Positions 13,530 to 23,896 of a stretch of 64,000 nt of DNA are shown in pieces (positions within the stretch are counted from its first letter, which is position 1; every line of letters starts with the position of its first letter). A program made the translations under genes and the position numbers. The notes beneath the pieces are model-generated. The model searched no databases. It saw only the letters and a program-made list of their open reading frames with translations, and was not told where the DNA came from. This DNA comes from Reticulascus tulasneorum (lineage: Eukaryota; Ascomycota; Sordariomycetes; Glomerellales; Reticulascaceae). The stretch lies in the NCBI GenBank assembly GCA_001557505.1, contig LSAX01000006.1, positions 1,922,001-1,986,000 on the forward strand, given 5' to 3'.

Positions 13530-14669
13530 ATGGCGTCCCACAATGACAATGGAATCCCACCCGAGGAGGTCAATACCCATATCGTCACTCTGACTCGCTT
13601 CCTCACGGAAGAGCAGACGAAGCACAAGGAGGCCACCGGAGATTTCACGTACGTGTCCCTGCTCATTCCACATGACGGCTGCAAAGCTCTAACGACCTGA
13701 TAGACTATTATGTCACGCCCTGCAATTTTCCTTCAAATCCATTGCATACTACATCCGCCGAGCCACCCTCATCAATCTCACCGGCCTCGCCGGTTCCTCT
13801 AATACGACTGGAGATGAGCAGAAAAAGCTGGATGTAATATCTAATGACCTGTTCATCGAGGCTATGAGATCTTCCGGCAAGTGCGCGTTGTTGGTGTCGG
13901 AAGAGGAGGAGAACATCATCTTCTTTAAAAACGCTTCAGGCGCTCGGTACGCCGTCGCATGCGACCCCATCGACGGCAGTTCCAATCTGGACGCCGGTGT
14001 GTCCGTCGGTACGATATTTGCCGTTCACAAGCTATCGGATGGATCCACGGGCACACAGGAGGATATCCTCAAGCCGGGGACGGAGCTCGTAGCTGCCGGT
14101 TTCACCATGTACGGTGCCTCATCCCAGCTGGTGATCACCATGAAGGGCGGTAGCGTTAACGGCTTCACTCTGGACATTGGTCTTGGAGAATTCATCTTGA
14201 CCCACCCCAACATGAGAATGCCAAAATCCCGGGACATTTACTCCGTCAATGAGGGCAACTCCTTATACTGGGAGGAACCCGTGAACAACTACTTCAATTC
14301 GCTCAAAACGGCGCAGGAGAATGGCAAGCCTTACAGTGCAAGATATATCGGTAGCATGGTCGCTGATGCTTACCGTACTTTGCTTTACGGTGGTATCTTC
14401 GCCTATCCGGCTGATAAAAAGAGCCCAAAGGGAAAGCTCCGGATCCTGTACGAGTGTGCTCCCATGGCTATGGTGTTTGAAAATGGTAAGAAGCTCGATT
14501 CCGAATCTACCCTACTTTGACTGACTTGGCTCGTTTAGCTGGTGGTCAAGCCGTGGACAGCAAAATGAGGAGGATGTTGGAGGTTGTCCCCGAGAACATT
14601 CATGACCGGTCAGGAATCTTCATGGGCAGCTATAACGAGATCGAGAAAGTCAAGTCATTCCACAAGTAG
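13530..14669 (+). CDS. fbp1: fructose-1,6-bisphosphatase
   Basis: Key cytosolic gluconeogenic enzyme that hydrolyses fructose 1,6-bisphosphate to fructose 6-phosphate. Exons 13530-13648, 13704-14485 and 14539-14669 give 343 aa, close to the fungal norm. Diagnostic segments are the metal-binding DPIDGSSNLDAG, preceding acidic EEEEN, the substrate-site SARYIGSMVAD, and the family signature around YPADKKSPKGKLRILYE. The C-terminal GGQAVD and DRSGIFMGS motifs are in place. The start is the first ATG, in the context AAAATGGCG. Intron 1 interrupts GDFT|LLCHALQ and intron 2 interrupts FENAGGQ, both with standard borders. The gene ends 255 bp from the convergent DUF1295 gene. Confidence 0.98.
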
Positions 14670-14923
14670 TATGGGTGACGTGAAGTCGAGGACTGGTACG
14701 ACATGGCTTGGATCTCAATAAGAGCGAGATGCTCCTGGGGTTAGCGTTTCCCGATTGATTCCTGAAGTGCAAAGCGGTTGGAACAAATACCCCAGCAAGG
14801 GGTTGTTGATGCTTGGATCCAGGGCGGGAGTGTCGGTATTGGCGCATTTCTTGGCTACTAGATTGGTTTGCACACCTCATGGGAACCCTGGTACGTGCCT
14901 CGGCATATAATACATGACTTTAA

Positions 14924-16036
14924 TTATTGAAGCAACTTTGGAATAAGCTTTGGGGTGTTGTTCTTCCACTCCTGGTAGTCCTTCCGGTCGCCATATCTAT
15001 CGTCGTACTTCTTCTCGCTCATTGGAATTCCAGAGACTTTAAGTAGCAGCAGACTGACGAAGGCTGGGCTCACGTATGAAAGTGACAGAGCTGTAAGAGA
15101 TCCAACCAAGCCTCCAGATAGTCCAAGTGCTAGCTGGATTGGGTTGGTTAACAGGACGCCAGCCGCGGTGGTGGCTAGTCCTGTCCACAGGGTTATTTCC
15201 CCAAAATAATTGGGATATTGACTGGTTCGCGATGTAAGCATGGGGGCAATTATGGCGTGGCTGCGCCGAGGATTTCCAGGGCAAATACCTTCGGCTCCAT
15301 AGTCCTCTGGTCATAAACTGCTCGTCGTGGGCCTTTGCTTTCTTTTCCTCCACCCAGTTGCTCTTTTGACGATCCGCAACCATCTCGAAGGCGAAGCCCC
15401 CGGTAAAGATGAGCAAGCCGAGAAAGTCCGAAATCTTGACTGCCGGGAACGACGCAAAGGCGGCAGATGGCACGGAATTGATAGCAATGATCGGCATTAG
15501 ACAGAGCGAGACCCAAAGGGCTTGCCCGAAGAAGGCCACCGCAAACTTCCCTGGCGACTTCTTGATCTCTTCAAACCTCGAATCCTCCCCTTTGCTCAGG
15601 ACCCGTTGAAAGAGGTAACAGCCCACTGCAAACGGTGTTGGTAAAATGAGGCAACATGTAGAATCAAGTATGACTTACACCTTGTGGCCCAGATCACCGC
15701 CGCTCCACTAAGGAAGACCTGTCGCCAGTTCAGTCCGGCAACTCCACCGGAACTGAGAAAGGGTGTTAGCAAGCTGGGAAGAGTCCCCTTAGCTTGTGCT
15801 CCTTGCAAGACTGAGGCATATCGCGTTCTGAGGGATGGCAGGTATAAGCTGAAAACGGTTGCTGAAAGGAACGTGAGGGAGCCGCTGAAGTCGTAGAGCC
15901 GTTCATCCTGAGCTATTATGGACGGGATGGCAAAAGCAGCTTGAATCGCAAATGTGGCGGATACGGCCGGGACAAGAGTCCTCAGGAGGGGGTTCCTGAA
16001 GTTCGTGAAACGAAGGAGACTATGGAGGAGTGCCAT
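14924..16036 (-). CDS. DUF1295 / steroid-reductase-like membrane protein
   Basis: Polytopic membrane protein of the DUF1295 group, related to 3-oxo-5-alpha-steroid 4-dehydrogenases and isoprenylcysteine methyltransferases. The substrate is unknown. Exons 16036-15679, 15625-15289 and 15221-14924 give 330 aa with several hydrophobic segments. The conserved core is EMVADRQKSNW, then GLWSRSQYPNYFGEITLWTG across intron 2; the usual family form has RHPNYFGE, here with Gln-Tyr in place of Arg/His-His. A SEKKYDDRYGDRKDYQEW tail is typical. Intron 1 (53 nt) restores TRLGCYLF and intron 2 (67 nt) restores RSQYPNY; without them three frames appear. It is convergent with FBP1 and divergent from homoserine dehydrogenase. 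Confidence 0.9.
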
Positions 16037-16603
16037 TGTTCACGCAAGTCTTACGTGATCCAACGTAATAGGTGGAGGGGCCCTGATGAGATCTCGCGCC
16101 CGGTGTCTACGTAAAGAACATAAATAAAAGTAAGTAATCCGGTGTCTGGGATCATTTAAGCTTGGCAAATCCCCTGGCAGTGGAATGCAGCGGGATGTGG
16201 ATGACGACATGACATTTGACATGCCTACCTAGGTCGTTTTGCTCCTGCGACTGCCGTTGTCTGTGCGTTCGGTGAAAAGTAGCGGGTCCCCTCGATCGCC
16301 GAGTATCTTTGCCATATCTGACCTGCTAATGCGACTACCTGGACATGCTCAGAACCTTATATATTATACTAGGTATCGGTACCTGACCGGGTCAGCAAGG
16401 GAAGCATTGGCGTCCATGTAGCTACATATCCCATCCCCAAACACCTTATTTGCAGTAAATCCCGATGGCAGTGTTTGGCGTGAAGCTGTCCCCAGCAAAC
16501 CCCGAAATTCAGGGTCCCTCCCCGCCTTTCTTTCCATTACTTCCGATTTCGCACCCCATTTCGAATCTTAATTTTCTTCTTCACATCGCTCACCATTTCA
16601 GAC
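16037..16603. promoter_or_regulatory. shared divergent upstream region of DUF1295 gene and HOM6
   Basis: 567 bp between divergent starts. The HOM6 side ends in a CT-rich, ATTTTCTTCTTCAC-type leader. I looked for the amino-acid-control element TGA(C/G)TCA and did not find a perfect copy. Confidence 0.5.
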
Positions 16604-17763
16604 ATGGCCGCCACGAACCAAGTTTTCATTGCAATCATTGGTGAGTTTTTCGAAAATCCCATCCAAGCCCGTCCGATGTCTCAAATTAATATCGTCTTCC
16701 AGGTGCTGGTGGCGTAGGAAAATGCTTTTTGTCCCAGCTTCAAATCTTGGCGGCCCGGAGGCCGTCACCCAAGATCAGCCTCTGCTACATCTCAACTAGC
16801 AAAAAGGCCTTGCACAATGCAGATTATTCGCCAATTGAAACCTGCAATGCTCTGCAGAGCCTTGCGGCGTCTTCCCAGGCACCTCTGGCTCTCTCGCAGC
16901 TTGTCGACTACCTGGCCGCCGCCCCTGCCAAGGTGGTGTTAGTCGACAACACCAGTTCTCAGGACGTTGCCGACCATTATCCGTTGGTATTGAGTCGCGG
17001 AATCAGCATTGTGACTCCCAACAAGAAGGCTTTCTCGGGTTCCTACAAGCTTTGGCAAGACATTTTCACGGCCGCGACCACCTCAGGCGCAAAGGTCTAT
17101 CACGAGTCGTCCGTCGGTGCTGGATTGCCCGTAATTTCCACCCTCAGGGATTTGGTAGATACGGGTGATCGAGTGACCAAGATCGAAGGAGTCTTTAGCG
17201 GGACCATGTCCTTTCTGTTCAATTCCTTTGCTCCGACATCTGGCCCTGGGGGCAAATGGTCAGCAGAGGTGAAGAAAGCGAAGGAGCTAGGCTATACAGA
17301 ACCCGACCCGCGAGATGATCTGAATGGTCTGGACGTTGCGAGAAAGCTCACAATCCTCGCTAGGCTGGCTGGATTGCCAATTGAGTCGCCGTCGTCTTTC
17401 CCTGTCCAGAGCCTGATCCCCACCGAACTCGAGTCATGTTCTAGTGGGGATGAGTTTCTCTCGAGGCTGCACGAGTTTGACTCGCAAATGGAGGAAACGA
17501 AGGCAACAGCAGAGAAGGAAGGCAAGGTGGTCAGGTTCGTTGGCAGCATTGATGTGGTCACGAAGCAGGTCAAGGTCGGCCTGGAGCAGTTCGATCTCTC
17601 TCACCCCATTGCGGCGCTGAAAGGCAGCGACAATATCATCAGTTTCTACACAGAGAGATATGGAAGCAACCCTTTGATCATCCAGGGGGCAGGAGCTGGG
17701 GGTGACGTGACGGCAATGGGGGTAACGAGCGACTTGCTCAAAGTCCTTGCCCAGATCTCCTGA
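16604..17763 (+). CDS. hom6: homoserine dehydrogenase
   Basis: NAD(P)-dependent enzyme reducing aspartate semialdehyde to homoserine, the branch point to threonine and methionine. Exons 16604-16640 and 16703-17763 give 365 aa, the fungal length. The dinucleotide-binding loop IIGAGGVG is split by the intron (16641-16702). Other conserved parts are the VTPNKKAFSG nucleotide-pocket segment, YHESSVGAGLPVI, FSGTMSFLFN, and GYTEPDPRDDLNGLDVARK. The last carries the catalytic Asp (about 223) and Lys (about 227), equivalent to yeast D219/K223. The C-terminal GAGAGGDVTAMGV helix is present. There is no fused aspartokinase or ACT domain, as expected for fungi. Confidence 0.97.
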
Positions 17764-18386
17764 ATTGGGTTTGGCCTTGGGCAACTATGAATATTTACGA
17801 GAGAGATCCGGAAATGGCCGAATGTCCTACGCGACACAAACTTCCTTTGATGGAGTCATTATCATATTGAATGTAACGGAGGTTATACATCTCGAGTAGG
17901 TAGTTGTAGCCATCAATATAGGCCATATCGATCCAATCAAGACCCGTGGGGGTCAAGCCAGAAATCTTAGTCCATACCTCGAAACTAGAGGTATCATAGA
18001 GGATTTGACCTGTGCTAGAAGCTAGATTACAGTCGCCCTCGTTGTAAGTTCAGGACAGTGGATGGATCTGACGTCGGCGTGGAGGGAGCCCAGATCATAC
18101 TCAATAACACAGGAGGCACTAGCTGTTTGGCAGTCCAAGACCTTCAATTTAATTGTTCCGAGATGCTCACAAATGGGTGGTAGCGGTATTATGTATAGTT
18201 AGTCAGTCGGTATGAAGGAGCCCCCTGCAACCAGAACGTGCCACAGATCAAAACCCGCAACGGCAGGATGGGTGCAATATCCCACAACTTCAAATCGCCC
18301 AGCACGCCAGACCAGATGGACAAGAAAAAGAAAGTCTATTGCCTACAGCAGGAGTCACGGGGCCGAGCAGGTTACAAAACAAAGTA
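17764..18386. other. convergent intergenic region (HOM6 / CIA30-like)
   Basis: About 0.6 kb between two 3' ends. No gene, RNA or repeat was recognised. Confidence 0.5.
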
Positions 18387-19142
18387 TTATTTGAGACAAC
18401 CGCATATCCAATCCAGCCAGGATGGTCGCCCAAGATCCTGGCGCTTGGACAAAAGACTAGGAGATTCTGACCGAGTTGCGGTGGCAGCAAGAGAGTTCAA
18501 AGTCATGGTGAAATCACCTTGTTGCTCTCCAAAGAAACTAAAACAGCATCAGCACGATTGCTATCCGTGACGAGAGCTTGCCACACATACCTCCGCATCA
18601 TGAAGCTTATTCTCTTGATGCTAGACAAGTCCAACGGTTTAGAGTCGGGCTTTGGCCTTCCCCTGTACGTCGGTTGGAAGTCACTCCACCTGACCTCCAG
18701 ATCACCCACAGCGGAGGAGAAGTCGTATTCCCAGCTAACCGTGCTTTGTTCGCGCCCGTCGTCTCTCTTAGGCAGTATTTCGTCTTTTAGTATGAGCGTG
18801 TACTTCTTACGATCGCTCTCGGCCACAGATATGACAAGGCCATCGTAAGTGGACAAGTCTAGATGGAGAGCGTCGAGAGTCCTCTGGGATGCAAAACCGG
18901 CCCCACCAAGAGCGGTGATATCAAGATGCCCACGAAACTCAGCCTGGCCGGGTGATGAGCAGTCCAAGTACGACTGGCTTCTCCCACCACGGACTCTGTC
19001 GTCCGAATCTACCCACTGTTGTGAATGCCATTGCCTGTAGTCGTGGTCAGCATGTACTTTACTGGACGCAAATGGGAAGTCACGTGTGAAGCACCAACCT
19101 ATCTCCTCCATAGAGAAACAAGATGTTCCGGTCCCCAGCCAT
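18387..19142 (-). CDS. CIA30-domain protein
   Basis: Single-domain member of the CIA30 (complex I intermediate-associated protein 30) family. Exons 19142-19099, 19034-18591 and 18537-18387 give 212 aa. The start MAGDRNILFLYGGDRQW leads into WVDSDDRVRGGRSQSYLD, the family hallmark. It is followed by FRGHLDITALGGAGFASQ and a beta-rich region ending RISFMMRSFFGEQQGDF, which is restored by the second intron. I see no mitochondrial presequence at the chosen start, so this looks like the short fungal paralogue class and not necessarily a complex I assembly factor. The C-terminal tail after LNSLAATATR is not conserved-looking. Gene-finders without the third exon would truncate it at 18503. Confidence 0.88.
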
Positions 19143-21600
19143 CGTATTGGCCGGTAGCGCTTAGATATCAAACATACGGTATGCAGCTGGTAGCCAATGC
19201 ATCTGAACATGTGGCGTGCCCTTCTTGGAAAGCCAAACCTCTCAGGAAGAAAAATCTTTGGCCTCGTAGGGCTGCGTCTGCTGCGATCTCGTAAGATGTT
19301 TAATTTGTGGGGCGAACCTCGAATGGTGACGCCATCAATTGGTTCACATTGCGCGCTTGCTGGCCAAGCCGCCCGTGCCGCCAAATGGCTTATTAGTGGC
19401 TACAGTTACGCGCTGGTCTCCAGGTGTTTATTTTGGGACGAGGCAAAAATAAAAGATGCAGCACGGATGATTGGCTGGGGTACCCGAGACTCGCAGCTAT
19501 TTCCCACCCCTCCCCCTCCTTATTCCTCCACCCATATATGCACAGCCAGAAAATGGAAGCTAGTGACAGAATTGGTTCGACGTGCGCGCACATTCCCTTC
19601 TCTCCTCCAACAGGGAATGCGACGGCCTAAATCGAGTTTCGATGGCTGGCGCTCGCTAACTCCCACCCGGGAAATAGAACGCCAAGGTTACCTACCTCTC
19701 ATTATTCCATGACCGGCGGTGACTTTCCCGGCGACATCAGTAGGAATTTCTTCCGCGGAGGTCGATCCTGTGCTTGATTGGGCTGCTCGTATATTCCATC
19801 CGATGGATCCGCCAAGGGGTTTTGGTCCGTCTGGGAGTGCATCTGAATCCTTTTGGTGTCACCTCGGACGAATCGGTTGTTTGATCCTGGGAATCCGTGA
19901 GGAATCGACTAGTACGTAGTACGTCGCCATTCGGAGGAGCAGGTATCTCTCTGCCTGATGCCTACAGTATCATCTAGGCCCTCGAGATTGGGCAGCATTA
20001 TTTGATTGGTTTCATGGCAGCGGCCGACCGACCTATGTAGGAGGGCTGGATACGTGGGACTTTGGTGTTCGTTTTCCCGTCGGACTTTTTGACTCTATGT
20101 ACTTTTGCTCTGCTGGAATATCCATCAGGCTCATCACCCAAACCCCTCCCTTTGCAGATTGGGGGCGCAATCGTGACTGCTGCCACTGGATTGAGGTTAC
20201 CAACCAGACGAGGCGTCAAAGTGAACCAATAGCCCGCTCCTCTTCGCCGCCCCCGGGGGGGCGGGGTGTGGGCACTCGGTGTTCGGTCACTGTCGTGGTA
20301 CTCTGTGATTTGCACCTCAGCTTGTAGTTCTTTCTAGGGCTCCCTCCACCCATCACTTCGCTTGGGTACTTAGGGATTCCCCCAGAAGCGACGATGAACT
20401 AGCTTGTTTTATTCTACTTTTATTGTGGGAGGTGGGAGGTTCTTCAATTGGAGGGACGTAGGAGGATCTAGATTGCGTGGTGTCCCGCAGTGAACACATC
20501 ATCACCCCTTTCCGCCGCGATTCCTCCTACCTAAAATGCCGTTTTGAAGGTAGGAATACAGTGTAGGTAGAGACTAAAAGTACGAAGGATGCACTCCGAA
20601 GCGGGGGAGCGGGGGATGGTTGTATGAATCGAATGGTCGTGCAGAGACGAACTAATGTCCAATCCCCTTGCCAAGCGAGAGTATTCGTATCTGTACGCCA
20701 CGAAGGCTATATGCCGGGAGTTTGCTAAAATGGGTCACAATCTTCGAAGACCAAAGTTCCTTCGCAGCACGTACCCTTGCCTGGGCTTTGGGAATTCCAC
20801 GCCCGTGTATTGTGCAGGTGCACAATTTAATCACACTCGAATGGCAGCGTCCTGAAGAAAGGAGCCACCCTTCTTGGCACTAAGGTAGTTGCGTCAGTAC
20901 AAATGCTCCGAGCTGGAACGTTCAAGCTACTTGATGGATCCATGCCTTGTGTTTTACGGGACATTGGATGCTGTAGTGGTCCTATCTTCAGGGGTCGTGT
21001 CGTCCATCCACTTCCTTCGCCCCACTGACATGCTATGTTGAATTTGACTCCGACTCTCCGGAGTCGCAGCCAGATCATGCCCGAATGCGTGGTACATACA
21101 TACCCCTCCGGCACACAAGCCCTTTTCAACAGATGCGACTTGGCAAGCCCATGTTGGCTTCAGATACCCGAATCTCATGCAACGCAGTGTATGAAAAGGC
21201 AGGGACATTTGGACTCAGATCTCCGCCTATTTGGCTGGCCTGGGCTACAATCACTGCTGTGCAATAACTTCTTGTTGTCTGCAATGAGAGATGAATCAGA
21301 TGAAACACTTTGAACGATTGATCCTAATATCTGCTACCAGCCTTGTCCATCCCAATGCATTGCATGTACATAAATGCCATCCCGCCGCAAACATACAGAG
21401 TATATCGAGAGTGCCCCCGGAAACCCTGTCCACATGCGCCAATATTTTCCCCATTTCAAGTCATGTCCCGTAAAAGGTCGAGCACTTCGACCAAGTGATG
21501 CAACCCTTGTGCGCCCTTAAACGCCATCGCGAAAAGCCAAATATCCCGAGGCTGAAGCCTCGCCATCCATCCACATTCATTCTCAGGACCCGCAATTGAA
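19143..21600. other. intergenic region between CIA30-like and bZIP genes
   Basis: About 2.5 kb upstream of the CIA30-like gene and downstream of the bZIP gene, both on the minus strand. It contains short CCCCCGGGGGGG-type runs near 20250 and scattered frames without recognisable motifs. No gene or tRNA was found. Confidence 0.5.
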
Positions 21601-22542
21601 TCACTGGTGTTGAATCATGCCCGGAGACCCCGGCATTGACAGCGGGGTTGTAGGATACTCGTAACCAGCATCGGAGCAATTGGCCGAGTGGTCGAAGGAG
21701 TGTGAGAGCGGAGGGGTCTGCTCATCAACCCATCAGCAACGAGGATCTCGGGGAGGAGGTAGGTGTCGCATATAACTCACATGAGGGTTCGAATGGTCGT
21801 ATGTGTTGTGGGCGTTCACTTCCATCCCGGGGATGAAGCCGTAATTCATGTACGGTGAGAGACTGTCGTCGCCAGGGTAGGCCTCTCGTTTGATGGCGTC
21901 GTTGAAGTGGTTCATCGGTGGTAGGGTGACCGGCACACTCGCGGAGAGGTAAGTTGGGTAGCTCTCGGCACTGGTCATGGGATATGACTGTGCGGATCCA
22001 TAAGGAGCAACCATCATATCTTCTGGCGGTGGGTAGGCATAAGAAAAGAGTGGTGGCGTGTGCGATCTCTCGCGATCATCATACGTAGGCGGGAAGAGCA
22101 GCTCGTCGTCGTGTTGCATGGGCGGAGTAAATTGGCCCTGGGACATTTGCTTTGGTGGCGGTGCCGTCTTCTGAGCCTTGGGAGTAGACTGTTGCTGTCG
22201 CTTGGCACCCTTGGCTTGACCCTGCTTCTCGGATCCGGAAGCGCCATCGGTTGTGCCGGCGCGTCTCTCAAGGTCTTCCAAACGTCTCTTGAGCTTCTTG
22301 CCTGCAGAGGTTATTAGTTTGCTGGCTGTCTCTCTGCGGCGACTAAAGAACTTACGATAGTTGCGCTGAGCAATGCGGTTCTGTATCCTACGTCGCTCGG
22401 CCAGATCGGATATCTTGGTCCAGTCCTCATCTGGGTTCGCAGAGCTACTAAAAGCACTGCTGGTTCCGTGTCCGGAGTATTGCCTCGACGCCGGAGCAGC
22501 CGGGTATGCGTATTGATGTTGTGACATGGTGAACATGGACAT
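21601..22542 (-). CDS. bZIP transcription factor with short leucine zipper
   Basis: Putative DNA-binding regulator. Exons 22542-22356, 22301-21781 and 21717-21601 give 274 aa. The start used is the ATG of MSMFTMSQHQ; ATGs at 22537 and 22527 are alternatives. A conserved DEDWTKISDLAERRR segment leads into the basic region RIQNRIAQRNYRKKLKRR (about 53-69), interrupted by intron 1 after NYR. The zipper is very short, with leucines at about 66, 70 and 73, then a Lys/Gln/Pro-rich linker. The C-terminal half is rich in Pro, Tyr and Ser, resembling an activation domain, and ends in PTTPLSMPGSPGM after the third exon. Without intron 2 the frame ends at 21733 in an unconserved tail. The exact orthologue is not assigned. 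Confidence 0.88.
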
Positions 22543-23330
22543 TGGCAAGAGACGCCGAGATGGGGGCGTATGAGAATGGGGTAAGCAAGTGAAGATGAGG
22601 AACAAGTTATTGACAGTAACTTGTGATATTCTGTTTGACTGACAGAGTATGAGGTGAGAGAAGAGAAGAGTCTGGATGCTGAACCAAGGTGATGGGATAG
22701 ATAAGTTTGGGATGGGAGAGGGGGGAGGAAGCTATTAAATAAATATCCCAAGGCTGGATTTTAGACTTGGAGAGACGGTAGGCCGCACGCAAGTTCGAAC
22801 GGCACGACAGGCTGCAGAAGGCACCCCTGCGATCCTTGCAGGGCAGCCAGGAGGCGGAGAGAGCATAGCGTACTACTGTACCTGGGAGACCGGGGGAAAT
22901 CCAAGAAGTGGTCCTCGTACATGAGATGGGACGGGGTGGAGGAAGAGGAGGAGGGGTGGGAAAGGATGCGTAGGGCAGGCCAATGTAACAACGTCTTGCG
23001 GATGGGGCGGGCGAGGCGCACGGGAAAGCGATCAAAAAGGTACTTTGTAAAGACAGCAATGCCTCATTTGGGATACTTCGAAGATCGCGGAGCGGCGTTC
23101 AAGAGACAGGCGGACTACTGCAGTGTAATGGGCTGCAGATGCGTGACAAGGAGAGGGGGGGGGGTGTGATGGAGGGATGCTCGAGAAACAGAGGGGGTGG
23201 AGCACTTTAGTTGGTGGGTGGATCTGCTGCTGTATGTACGAGCGCGGTGATCTGCTTGGGCGAATACAATTGGAATATTGCAGGAGGCGGCGGTGGGGAG
23301 ACAATGATTGTTAATTCTTGCTAATTTTGC
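22543..23330. promoter_or_regulatory. upstream/leader region of the bZIP gene
   Basis: On the minus strand this is strongly CT-rich (GGGAGAGGGGGGAGGAAG and similar on plus), as in long fungal 5' leaders. A run of ten or more G lies at about 23154-23165. Frames here are low-complexity products of the CT bias and I do not call them genes. Confidence 0.5.
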
Positions 23331-23882
23331 CCATTTTGCTTACGACTAAAGCGGCGCCAGAACCCTGCATCCTACACACGCCCCCCCCTTCCTGCGTACT
23401 TCTTGTTTCCTCCTCTTCTCCCCGGTTGCTCCTCCATGGCCCACAGCCATGCGGTCAACAGCGGGTTTTACGGATACGTGGGTCTTTTTACCCCCTACCC
23501 TACACCCCCCCCCTCCCCCATGTCTCTGTAACGGCGGCGTTACTCGTAGCATGGGCGCAAGGGTGCCAGCTCTTCGCCGATGATGCGTAGGGCTGTGGTT
23601 GTTCGGCAACTTCTTTTCACTTCTGACGAGGAACTTAAAACAATGACGCTAATGCGAATCTGGAAGAAATCCCCAACACGGAATAGTCTTGATCACCAAA
23701 GGGCACTGTGCTACGAGGGCCGCTTGACCGCGAATGCGGCCGACCCCTGCCAGCTCTCGGTCGCATCCCTACCTTGCCCTTGGGCAGTGCTCTTTCATCT
23801 GGTCTGTCAACTCTGGGACAAGGGGCACCGGCATCAAGCGATATCCATCACGCCCTAACAGACGAGAAAGGCTTCTTTCTTC

Positions 23883-23896
23883 GTCACCGGCCGGTG
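23883..23896. repeat. 14-bp perfect palindrome
   Basis: TCACCGGCCGGTGA, a self-complementary sequence that could bind a dimeric regulator. It stands alone and no second copy was noticed. Confidence 0.6.

Noticed and set aside
21665..21695. tRNA-like A-box (TTGGCCGAGTGGTCGAAGG)
   Set aside because: No matching anticodon or T arm follows, and the segment is antisense to the conserved last exon of the bZIP gene.
22543..22605. N-terminal extension of the bZIP protein from 22605
   Set aside because: Starts at TTG; the ATG at 22542 is used instead.
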